This document shows, one piece after another, positions 25,070-35,396 of a stretch of DNA of 64,000 nt (the first letter of the stretch is position 1; the number at the start of each line of letters is the position of its first letter). The stretch is from the NCBI RefSeq assembly GCF_020740795.1, contig NC_067284.1, forward strand, positions 102,973,440 through 103,037,439, given 5' to 3'. Made by a program: the position numbers and the translations under genes. Source of the DNA: Apus apus (Eukaryota; Chordata; Aves; Apodiformes; Apodidae). The notes beneath the pieces are model-generated. The model saw nothing but the letters and a program-made list of their open reading frames with translations. It was not told the origin of the DNA and searched no databases.

Positions 25070-25560
25070 AATGGCCACGGTGCAGGAGAAAAAAGCCCAT
25101 CTCCCCCGCCAGCCACGGGGCGAACCGGGGCAGCCGCCATCTTCACGTCCATGCCTCGCGAGCGGGAGGGGGCAGCTGACGGCTCTGGGGGGCACGGGGG
25201 GCTGTGGGCCCTGCCAGGTGCCCTCAGAACACTGACTGCCTTCGTCGGTGTGAAGCGGGGGGGCTGAGGGGAGCACAGGGTGCAAGCCACACGCAGGCAC
25301 GGTGAATGGAAAATCAGCACACGGCTGGAGCATAAAACCTGTGTCTCTAGAGCTGCCTGTTTCCAGAGGCTGGTTGGGGACCCACATTCGCTGCCAAGAG
25401 AAGTGGGTGGCAGCGATGGTGAGCGGGGACCCGCGTGGCAGCCCGCAGCCCTCGGGGCTCTGCCCCCAGGCCCCGCACAAGCAGGGGCAGACATCTCCGC
25501 AGCTCTGCAGATGGTCCAACCGCCAGCGCTGCTCCCCCGGCGATCAAACCCGTTAAAGTG
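25070..25560. promoter_or_regulatory. CpG-rich patch, possible orphan CpG island or promoter
   Basis: This is the most CpG-rich part of the window, with many CG dinucleotides ('cctcgcgagcggg', 'cacggggcgaaccgggg', 'gacccgcgtggcagcccgc', 'ccccggcgatc'). It contains a YY1-type motif at 25133-25143. Open frames on both strands are longer here because GC is high: 188 and 163 codons on minus, 121 codons on plus. None is recognised. Promoter or orphan-island function is inference. Confidence 0.4.
25133..25143 (-). promoter_or_regulatory. YY1-type motif (AAGATGGCGGC on minus strand)
   Basis: The plus strand reads 'gccgccatctt', the reverse complement of the strong YY1 consensus AAnATGGCGGC. In vertebrate promoters this motif commonly sits just downstream of the start site, with its ATG used as the initiator. 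Here the ATG (minus strand, 25140) has A at -3 and G at +4 and opens a 41-codon frame beginning MAAAPVRPV that ends at 25015. Binding and transcription are untested. Confidence 0.5.
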
Positions 25561-28223
25561 CCTCGTGGCCTTGGGAGACAAATGCTGTGCTTTGCTACAA
25601 CGGCTCCACTTCCATCCCTACCAGAGCTCCAAGACAGAAAAGTAGCTCAAATACACTTTGTCACAGAGCTCTCTAATGTTCTGCTAAATGTTCTTAGCAT
25701 AGTGATCAAGTGATTTTTGAGACTTGCGGGCAAGACCAGAAAGAATACGGTAGTATAGCTTGTCAGCAAAACAGGATTTCCTGGGACTTTGTTACTTTTT
25801 GAAGGCCCCTGGAGGAGCTCTAAAAGTATTGCAGGGCCGTAAAAGGGAGCTGGATGATTTTCCAGCTAGCAGGCTACTGCTGAGTCAGTGCAGGAGAGTT
25901 GAAGGCTGTGGTGCTGTATAGTATGATACAGTCCCCAAACATATCTGAGCACCTCAGAGAACTCCAAGCCAAGATAACTGCATTCATGTCTCCTCACCAC
26001 AGTGCTGAGGAAAGCTCTCTTCTGCTCCAGCTTGCTAATCCTCCCAGTTCACTGTGGCTTGGCTGCTCTGTGCCCTGGGAAGCTGAAATTCAATAAACTT
26101 CACCCAGATCAGTCAAATACCTTTCACTGGTGCAGTAACAACAAGGACTGTTCCCTAGGGACCATGTGGTCACACTGCACTGTCCACCTAGGGTATGATA
26201 CAGCATCCAGTGCCAAAGCTCAGTGAAGACAATAGGAGACTGTGCAGTAAAACATTAACCAGGAATCAAAAGCCTATCACCAACTATTTTTTATAGATAC
26301 AGTTCAAAGAGCAATCTAAATAGGAGATATTTACTTGTAAAAATACAAACAGCAGAACTGGAAGCCCAGTTTTTCTGTTACAGAGGAGTATATTTGGCTC
26401 AGGATAGTAAGTTCCCCATACTTGTCTATAATATGTAGGTAAGTCGTCATACCAGGAAAGTACATATTGAATGCAAAAAGCTTTTAAGAACAGTATCAAA
26501 ATACATATTTTAAATACACACAAAACCAAATGCTGCAACAGAGATGCTGAGGTGTAGATACACTAAACTTACATGAGGGTCCCCAATGCTGGCTTTGCAC
26601 TCTAAAGCATATCCAAGACCACTGAAAGAAATTTAGCAGGACATAGCACCATTCCAGCTCTGCTATTGTCCCATCTTTGTTTTGTGCATGGGGAGAGAAA
26701 GAACAGGAGAAAAGAAGAAAGGCTAAGTCCCTTTTTTGTCCTCCTTCTGGAGCAGGGCAGGATTGGTGCCACAATGGCTCTGCAGGCTTCTGTCCACGGA
26801 GCACAGCTAGTGACTGGCCCTGCATTTAGGGAAGTGCCCCACATTCCCCCTTGTGAAAATACCCAAAGAGTCAACGCTTGCCTAGTGCTGACATACTTTG
26901 AGCAAAATCTGTCAGCCCCTCTCTGGTGTCACAGCCAGCCTTTGCACTGATGGCCATAGGATGTTACAGGTTTGCAGTGAAACTAGAAAGGCAGCAAACA
27001 CTACTGGGTTCCAAAAGGCTTGCGTTACTGCCACACTGTGCTCCCTAGACATCGGTTCCTGAAGTGGTGGATCTCCGGGATTTCTACACACAAGAGAGAC
27101 TGCCAAAGTTTCCAGCTGAAGTTGCTTTTTGAGTAGGAGCCAGCCCTCCTTGCTCTGATGGTTTCAGATAGCATGGCTGCTTCTGGATGCTGCCACTCAG
27201 CCCAGCTGTAATTCTAAGGCGTAATGAAACAGTGAGAATGTGGACCAGGGTCCCAAGCGCAATCCCTTGAAACAACAGCTCCAAGTTTTCATCATCCAAA
27301 GTGGGTTGAGTAGTCAACCTAGAAGTGATGACTTACATCTATAGTGATAGCTAGATGAAGGCAAACCTATGTCAGACCCACAGCTTGTGTTGCTGTTTTT
27401 ACCTGCCTGCTGACAGGCAGAGGTGAATGGCTTCCTTGAGACAAGCAGCCCAGAGATGTGTTTGCAGCAGGCACTTGACCTCTGGCCTCTGGCCTGACAC
27501 CACAGCAATGCAACTCTGCCTTGCCCCCTTATATTTTGAGGCTTAAAGGAGGCAGAACTGCTGGTTTCCTCCCTTTTCCTCAGTTTCCTTACTCTGGTTG
27601 CTTTAAGCCTCTTGCTTCTCTGCTGCTCTGCCATCAGGAGTGTGAAGCTGTGGTCAAGATGAAAACAGAGCAGCAACCCTGATGCTGGGGCTGTTCTTCC
27701 TGACTTGTGGGTATAGCTCCCTTCCTAAGAGCAGCCTGCAGTGCAGCAACCAAGACCCCCTTACCTCCAAATAATTCCCTGAAGCTGAGCCTTGCAAGGC
27801 AGCATTCAGCCACACACACAATAATCTCTCGTGTACCCCCTCCCTCCAGGGGTCCCAGGGCAGTTGCACAGCTCTGCTAAACTGTGTGAGGCTGCCTCTC
27901 AGTTACCGGGAATGCTCAGCCCTCGTACATGCTTCAGCATCTCAGAAATCACAGGGCTTCATGGCCATGCTGTGTTTAGCTCAGGGAGTGCAAATAAGTT
28001 CCCCGAGACCCATCTCATGGTTGGTTTGAGCCAATGAGCAGCTCACGGAGGGCACCGCTTGCCAAAAGAGCAGATGTGTCCGAAGCCTGTAGCAGTTAAT
28101 TTCGTGACCTACTGAAATCACTGAGAGATTTATACTGCTAATTACTGACTTTGTTCCTGATTCAATCATCCTTTCCTTCACCTTTCTGTAAAGCCGAGAA
28201 AGGAAAAAATGCTGGTAAAGATT
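25561..28223. other. Unique non-coding DNA
   Basis: No gene or recognised repeat. Many frames of 60-120 codons occur on both strands and overlap one another. None matches a family I know. Confidence 0.65.
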
Positions 28224-28252
28224 GGATACTGTAGGATACTGTAGGATACTGT
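28224..28252 (+). repeat. Decamer repeat (GGATACTGTA)2.9
   Basis: Nearly three perfect tandem copies of a 10-mer. Confidence 0.95.
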
Positions 28253-31200
28253 TTCAAATATAAGCACATGAATAAAAATACCAGGCTTTTTTAGAAAAAA
28301 AGATTTACAATGAAAATATTTTGACTAAAGTTTTTAATTCAGGAGTGAGGCATATCTTTACTTCCTTTTCCAGCCAGAATCCTTCATGCAGTGAAAGCAA
28401 AATTATTTTAAAATACTTTTTCTGTTCTGGACATGAACAAAAAGCTGAAATAGACTGAAAATTCTTGTGAATGTCCAGGAAAATTAATGACAGGGATGAG
28501 AGACTGACAAAATATTACAAAATACACTAAGACCTGTATTCCATGAAGTTTTACTCCCCTTCAAAAATACATTTAGCACATAATTCCATGGAGCCTGGTG
28601 AGGATACATGCATGCTTAAAATCACCATGTGCAGGCAGTCTCGGGGAGCGTATTGACCTAATCCTATTTTCTCTCTAAATTGTCCTTTCTGTGATTTGCC
28701 CTGGCTTTATGTGCTTTGCTGCCCCATGCGCCTCTGATGCTGGATTCCCATATTTTCCATCTGTACTAGGCACACCGTGCAAACACACATGCAAAAAGGC
28801 CCAGCAAGGAACTGTGGATTAATAGACAGAATGAAAAATCTTTGCCTTAATTTTCTGCTTAGCAGATCTGGCTTTGATACTGATTCTTCCAAAAGCCTTG
28901 GGTAAGTAACTCAAATCTCTCTCTGCCCCTCAGGAGCGGCAGCAGCACTTACAGAGCCGCTCAGCAGCCTGGTAATGCCGACAAGCTGCAACCGTCACAG
29001 AACAAAGCCCCTCAATGCTCGTGTTCTCTCCTCCATGAGAGATTTGGTTGCTGGAAAGAACATGTGGTGGGCGAAAGGCTCTGTTTTGACCTTCTCACTG
29101 AAAATGTTGCCGCTCAGAGAGCAAAGGAGGAAAGCAAAGGCAGTGCAGCATGTCCCTCTGCATGTTTTACTTCATCAGCTACATCACTTAGTGCCTCGAG
29201 TGTTTTAATGCCTCCAGGCCCCAAGGCAGCACCTCTTTCTGTGGGTGAGGCTGAGGAAGGCAGGACTGGGAATACCAATTTTGGTTTCTTCCCGAAGGAC
29301 AGCAGGTGTCATGCCTCCTCTTCCTATCAGTTCCTTCCCACCAGCTTTCTGGGCTTGCCTTGCATCTGGCCTTTGGGACAATGATGAAGTATATAAGAAA
29401 AGCAGAGCTTAAGAACTTGAAGGCCTCTGTTTCTCCTTCCTGCTTATTCAGACCCTCTGTAACTGATGGCCTGGACGTTAATGCCCTAGTGGCTCCAAAG
29501 TACTGAAGCAATCTGTCCAGACTGCCACTCAGACCAGGAGCAATGGAGCTGTTTACTGCTCCCACGATCTCCTCCTGCAGCATTCCTGCAGTTAACTGAG
29601 GTGCAAAACACTCGGCCCCCCAAACCAAACCGTACCAGCGCTGCCGACATCAGCGCTCTGCACAGCCAGTTGTTTCCCCAATCCGGGAAAATTTGTTGTC
29701 AGGGACTTAACTCTGTATGAAAGGAATGTTGTTTCGTTTCAGAACCAGAGATTTCCGACAAGACAGAGCATGAGCTTTCTGAAAGGCGAGAGCTTTTTGT
29801 TTTTTTCTCACAAACAAGCTCAGACATAGTTTTCCTTTCAGCTAATTAAGCTGTTTTAAAGCAAACTGGTCAAACAGTGACATCGTGGTGGGGAGCCTTG
29901 GAATCAATTGCATGATATAGAAGGCAGGACATTTAAAGGGTGACTTCTGCCATTGTTTCCCCTGGCTGAATCTTTTCTACTTGGTCAATGCTGCCAGAGT
30001 GACCCTATACAATTGGGAGAATTCAAAGCCACTGACCTCAAGAGATGCCATTAAGAAGGCAACTGCAGAATAAAATTTCATGGTTGGGAGCCAAATTTAC
30101 CTTCTCCTTCCAAGTCTTGATGCTTGCAATATTTTATATGTATGTTTTCTTCCTGTCATTAGCATATTGTTAAGCCAGCTAAATAAGAAGAGAAGGCAGA
30201 TGTAAGGCAGCACGGGCAATAACTGCAGCTTTCTGTATGGTAGAGCTGCACTGTTTAAGGTGAAAGATAGAACTGCAAACAAATACCTTCTGGCATTGCA
30301 GTGGTTCCTTCAGCTTTGTGACAGTGAGTGATTGGTAGGAGCAAGATTCACTTTGCTAGCACAGAAGATGGACTCTGCCTAGCATATATTTTGTTAAACA
30401 GAGTATGACATCCATTGTTTTTCCAAGCCACTGGATATAAAATCGGTGAGTTTTAACATCTGCCAAATGACCATACAGTTTCCCATGTGCAAAGAATAGA
30501 CAAATTTGAAACCTTCTATTAATAACCAGAAGCGCTGGCAAAAAATGGGTTCCTCACTGTTTTCTTTCTGAGGACATCAGGGAGGCCATTCAGTCGGGCA
30601 ACCAACACACAAAGAAACCTTGGGAAACCTGCAAAGGGGGGAGCCGTTGCTGCAGCCCCACACAAAGACATGCCAAATGCAGTGTCTGCAGCTACAGAAA
30701 GTTTCCTCTGCCATAGGACAGATTCTCCATCCAGCTGTTTCCAGAGTGCCCAGTGAAGCTGAGGCTGTGCCAAGGTTCACAGCATCAGCTCCTTTTCCTC
30801 AAAGATATCAGACATTGTAGGTTTACCCCTGTGTGCTCAGCACACACAGGCAAAATAGAGGTTGTGCAGAACCATATTGCAATGCCAGATGTACAATCCC
30901 TGATGTCCACTTTTGCTCCTCAAGAAGCTGCCTGAATCACAGCCAGCCCTCCTGGATGTACCCTGTGCCATTGCCTTCCTGCATGTACCCCCTGCTTCTG
31001 CGTGGAGAGCATCACCTTGGGTAGCAGGTCTCCTGCAGGATCAGAGGGATGGAGCACCTCCCCATGCTGCATGAGGAGAGCAGTGCCCCTGCCCACTCTG
31101 AAGGGATCAGGCCAGGGTTGTCCTGGGGCTCCCCATACACAGGGCATCTCTGGGGACATGGGGGTCTTTTGCACCTGCATCCCATGGCATGTGTGCACAT

Positions 31201-31642
31201 TGTGGGGCAACATGACCCACAAGGAAATGTCATAAGGTGGCTTGCTCAGAAGTGTAGCTGTCTCCAGCACAGATGATCTCAGCTCTGGACCGTGGCTGCT
31301 CCCAACCCAGTGGAGCAGTGGGGCAGGTGTCTCTGCTCAGAGAGCCCCCTCTGTCAGGGCATCGCTCTGTCAAGTCAGTCTGGGCTGTCCAGATAACAGG
31401 GCTATAATAATGGCCACAGAAGATTCAGAGGGTGATGGAGGCTGCTGCATCACAAGGGGTTGCTGCCCCCACACACCCCACATCCAGCAGCTCTCCTGAA
31501 AAGACCTTGCCACTGGCTTCAAGCCGTTGGGGTGGGCAGCGGAGCTCATCCATAGGAGCGCATCAGCCCTGGACTGCCCTTTTCCCCATGTGTGCATGTG
31601 TGTGTGCTGACACCCATGGGCACCCTGTCCCTCTCCCCCCTG
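28253..31642. other. Unique non-coding DNA, GC-richer towards its end
   Basis: No gene is recognised. About 29640-29950 is a repeat-free block with scattered CpGs ('gctgccgacatcagcgctc', 'gtttcgtttcag') and looks enhancer-like, but nothing more can be said. From about 30.6 to 31.6 kb GC rises and many overlapping frames (up to 146 codons, 29188-29628 -) appear on both strands. Confidence 0.6.
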
Positions 31643-31655
31643 CCCCCCCCCCCCC
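31643..31655 (+). repeat. Poly-C run (C13)
   Basis: Thirteen consecutive C in a C-rich stretch. This is a likely polymorphic homopolymer and sequencing-error hotspot. Confidence 0.95.
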
Positions 31656-31689
31656 TTCCTGTGATGTCGCATGTTCAACATGATGACTT

Positions 31690-32430
31690 GTTCTAGAGAA
31701 GCCATGTGTTGTCATAATGTAACATCATTAAACAAAGTGTTTAGAGCAGTTTTCGCAGAGCCAGAACATGAACAACAAAACCCGCCAATTACAGTGTCAT
31801 TTTGTGTAGTTGTTAAGGTTTCAAATGTCTCCAACTTTCTCTGGTAGGCCATATTGAGCATGTCACAGCGAACATCTGAGATAACGATTTGCTAGGCAAT
31901 GTGCAATTCTCGCCTTTTTTTTTTAATATCAGAGAAGAAAGAGTTCTTTATAATAATTTGGCTCAAATGTCTACACACATTGCTCCAGCGTCTGTAGCAG
32001 CATGTGTTTCTAGGATTGTTCTGGAAGAGAAAATGCAGAAACAGCAGGGAGCAGAAGATAAACAGGCAATTCGTGACTCATTAAAACAAGCATTGGTAGC
32101 CAACATTGTGGAGTGTGTGAAGGCCCCAGATCCAACTCGCCTATAAACTTTTTTTACCAGCTGGACTTAGCATCTGTCAGAGTTTGGAAGGAGAGATAAT
32201 CTGGTACAAATGATTTCAGTGTGTCGCATTTATTAACCTGCCACCTTACATAACACTGCTGATTGGGAACCAGGGGACCGGCTCGAGCAGTGACACAGCT
32301 TATTGTCCAAACGGTTCAACTTCGCTATTAAAGATGCCATCTTTCCCCTCTCTTTTTAAATTATAATGAAGACAATGGAACAACTGCAAAAGAGATAATG
32401 AATCAAACTTAAAAAGCAGCACCGTTTCGA
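31690..32430 (+). promoter_or_regulatory. Candidate conserved block, possibly exonic
   Basis: This is a repeat-free block of even composition with CpGs ('cagcgaacatctgagataacg', 'gaccggctcgagcag', 'aacggttcaacttcgc'). It also contains a splice-acceptor-like sequence, a T10 tract then 'aatatcag' ending at 31932, followed by an open frame to a stop at 32144-32146. That frame (about 71 codons after the acceptor) includes MQKQQGAEDKQAIRDSLKQ and is predicted helical by eye; I do not recognise it. It could be a terminal exon, an enhancer or chance. Confidence 0.25.
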
Positions 32431-33980
32431 GAAATGTATGTGCCAAGACAATATCCTCAGCAGATCTCTTTCGCTTTGCTTTGCTTTGCCTTTTTTTTCC
32501 CCGTCCCCACTTTATCCCACATACTCAGAAAACTTTTTAGCCTACTTGTCACAGGATACAAGATACACACCTCCAGACAAAGCAAGCACCCCATCTCACT
32601 CCTCAAGCTACCAAGTGTGATGTTATTTACTGCCTGAATGGCTCCAAGAGTGGAAAACATCACGGATGTCATGGCAGGCTCAACACCCCACATAAAAATG
32701 AATATGATTTTTATTCAAAGCATTTTAGAGAACTTCAAATATGTTCTCCCTTTTTAACATGATTTCTCTCATTAAGGGTCTGATCCTTTTCTAATTAATG
32801 TAGATGGAAAAATTCCTTTTGATTCCAAAAGAGAAAATGCTGGTTCCTGATACTCTGCAGGAATCGCTGGCTTTGACAAGAGGGAAAAAAATTCAACATA
32901 TAGAATATGTACATTTATCCTAGTTCGATGTTCTGCTCTTTCCAGCCCACTGGGTATTTACTAGGGACTACTTGACAAACAGAAAACCACAAAGCAGTGT
33001 TTTTGCTTCTTTTCCGGATCAGATGCCATGAATTTCAAATTAATAGAGATGTTTACTCGCTAATACAAAATTTACATGTGTTAGCTTATAAAATATGAAT
33101 ACGTCAGTTTCTTGTTGCAAAATACAGTCTTGCCATTTAAAAAATAAAAACTGCAGAGACTTTGGGAGAATAAAAACAACACTCAGGCTTAGGAATACCT
33201 CACATTTCATTTTGGTTAGCCTATTATTTGTAGTTTTGAAACTTTATTGGTCCCCGATCTAATCTTTTCTGAGTATGAAAACATTAACATATGGTTTAAC
33301 ACAGCACAGGGCTGGAAAGTCCATATCCCAAATGTACATTGTATGCAGGGTGACATTCACACTAAATATCATCCCACAGGGTCTGTACTCCATTTTACCT
33401 GGGATTGGAGAGCCATGAAATCTCTGGAAAAGTTGTTCATGAGTCTGAACCAAATGGCGCGCAGTGCACTGAGATACTAGCAGCGTGTGCTGCTGCCAAA
33501 GGTTGTGGCTCAAATGTCTCTCTAAGTAACATTAAAAATCTGCTGCTTCATGCCTATGAATTTCAATATTTATAGCGTTCAATAAAATGGTCCACTGTCA
33601 GAGAGAGATGTGCCACTGTGCACTCTCTGAGCAGATGGGCTGCAATATGGCACATTTACATGGACCAGCTGTGGAGTGCAGAAATGAATGCTGGTCAGAG
33701 GCAGGCTGGAGGCACCACATCTGGAATGCAAACAGACCCGCCTCCACAGCCGCCGGGGTGCTTCCCGAGCAGGATGAGCTCTGATTTAGGGCTGCTCACC
33801 AGTGTCCCTTAAACTGCATCAAGAGTCCTCATTAACACAAGAGACTCTGGTGAGGTTTAGGGCTTGCAGCTTCTCTGCTGGGCATCTGTTAGGGCCCTGG
33901 GATGGCACTCTGGAGCCTGGCACAGAAGCACCCCAGGGAGACATTTCTCCTGTACCTTATTATGGGATAAATTTAACTTA
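32431..33980. other. Unique AT-rich non-coding DNA
   Basis: No gene is recognised. 33000-33480 is AT-rich and repeat-free, with an inverted CCAAT-type 'ttattggtcc' near 33245. A small CpG cluster ('cagccgccggggtgcttccc') lies near 33750. Confidence 0.6.
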
Positions 33981-34049
33981 ATTTTTGTTTTGTGGGGGTT
34001 TTTTGTTTTGTTGGATTGTTTTTTGTTGTTGTGGGTTGTTTTTTTTTTT
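33981..34049 (+). repeat. T/G-rich low-complexity tract
   Basis: About 70 bp made almost only of T and G in irregular TTTTG and TGTTG units, ending in a run of T. The complementary A/C-rich type occurs elsewhere in the window. Confidence 0.9.
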
Positions 34050-34360
34050 AATTCTTTCCTGTACAGTGTTGTACACTAAACACCTTGCAATGCAAGAGGC
34101 AAACAAGCTTTTCACGCCTCCAACCCCTGCCTGCACCCCCCTGGGCAACCAGGGATTCTGTAAATACTCTAAAACTTAACTGATTTTCTTTTTCTTTTTT
34201 TTTTAGGCAGAAAAGAATGAATACTCCAGCACCACATAAAAAGAATAAAGCACATCTGATTTGTTTCTGCAGTAAAAGTGGATTTTCCAATCTTTAGGTC
34301 ACAATTTCTAGAAAAAAGGCTGGTGGCCATTCTATATAAACCATTTTACACTGTGTTTGG
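34050..34360. other. Unique non-coding DNA
   Basis: Nothing is recognised except a T-run near 34195-34204 followed by 'aggcag'. Confidence 0.6.
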
Positions 34361-34429
34361 GCAAAATCCTGGAGCTTCTGAAGTCAATGGCAGAATTCGC
34401 ACTCATTTCCAGTAGAGTTAGGATTTTGC
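34361..34429. mobile_element. Short palindromic (MITE-like) element remnant
   Basis: A 69-bp unit is bounded by exact 10-bp terminal inverted repeats, 'gcaaaatcct' (34361-34370) and 'aggattttgc' (34420-34429). Its core 'gaagtcaatggcaga' (34380-34394) recurs with one change at 35368-35382. From memory, the structure and core resemble palindromic elements frequent in turtle, crocodile and bird DNA. The family name is not determined. Confidence 0.55.
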
Positions 34430-35350
34430 TCAATTAGAATAAATAGACCTTAAAGTGGGTATAAAAAATAATTCACTCATATATTAAGGCTCCTCTGTGC
34501 TTTCACAGTGGTCTGATGTGTCCTTAGTGTGCAGAAAAATCTTATGTTTAAATAAAAAAGAGTAAACATGCATCTTTGATTCAGCACAGAAATATTCAAG
34601 ACCAAATTAATATATCTAATATTGCAAATCAGACCTTCCAATTTTTCTAGCTCAACATATTCCATCACCACGTTTTACTTTTATGGAGATATTAAGTGTG
34701 TGTTGGGGGTGGAAGGGTGGGAGTGGAGCAGAATACAGGTGTGGGAGATAAATTACTTTTTGAAATCCGAAAGTCTTTGGCATATCAGCCTTCCCAGAGC
34801 TCATACAGGGGACACTGGGCCAGTTGAAGTGCAGTGCTGCCTCATTACTAGCTTGCTGCAGAGCAGCTCCCCCACCTACCTGGCTTTGGAGTATAAATGA
34901 AAGTTTCACATGTCCCTGAAGCCGAACGTGCAAAGCTACAGAGAAGAGTTGGTGCTCTTCTCCTAGGGAGTTCTCTACCCCACCTCTCCTCCTCCTCTTA
35001 CCTCCCACCCTCTTGCCCCTGCCATTCACAGGATTTTAGTGCATTTTTGAAAGCTTGGCTGGTTTTAATGAATAAGCTCACAAAGGGGGAAATAAACTGC
35101 CTGGTTTATGACTGCTTCTGTCATCTTGCTGGAGGAGGGCATGACGAGAACTATCAGGAATATGGCTTTAAAAAAGCATTGCCAGGTATCTACCCTATAC
35201 ATTTTTGTCATTCCTGGGTGTCTTTTACACTGTGAAGCCCAAATATGCTGAGGAAATCCATCGCCAACACATACACAGCAAGTACTCCATAGTGCAGTGT
35301 GTCAGTGTGTATTTAAAATCATGCTGAAAACAGATCCGTGCACTTTGTGC
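34430..35350. other. Unique non-coding DNA
   Basis: Overlapping frames on both strands (125 codons - and 112 codons +) are unsupported. A C/T-rich stretch lies at about 34970-35020. Confidence 0.6.
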
Positions 35351-35396
35351 CCAATTCTGCTCTCAGGGAAGTTAATGGCAGAGCTCCCTTTGACTG
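35351..35396. mobile_element. Fragment related to the 34.36-kb palindromic element
   Basis: The text 'ccaattctgctctcagggaa' then 'gttaatggcagagctccc' shares the 15-bp core with 34380-34394 (one mismatch). It resembles the same class of old palindromic repeat. The right half is degraded and ends in a G-rich run at 35399-35406. Confidence 0.4.

Noticed and set aside
25071..25235. 54-codon plus frame beginning MATVQEK, which recalls the first residues of DEPDC7
   Set aside because: The likeness is from memory and stops after seven residues. No DEP-domain sequence follows and no downstream exon is visible, so it is treated as chance.
25015..25581. 188-codon and 163-codon minus-strand frames
   Set aside because: They overlap in different phases in CpG-rich DNA with few stops. 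There is no recognisable domain, and their Pro/Ala/Gly-rich composition just follows GC content.
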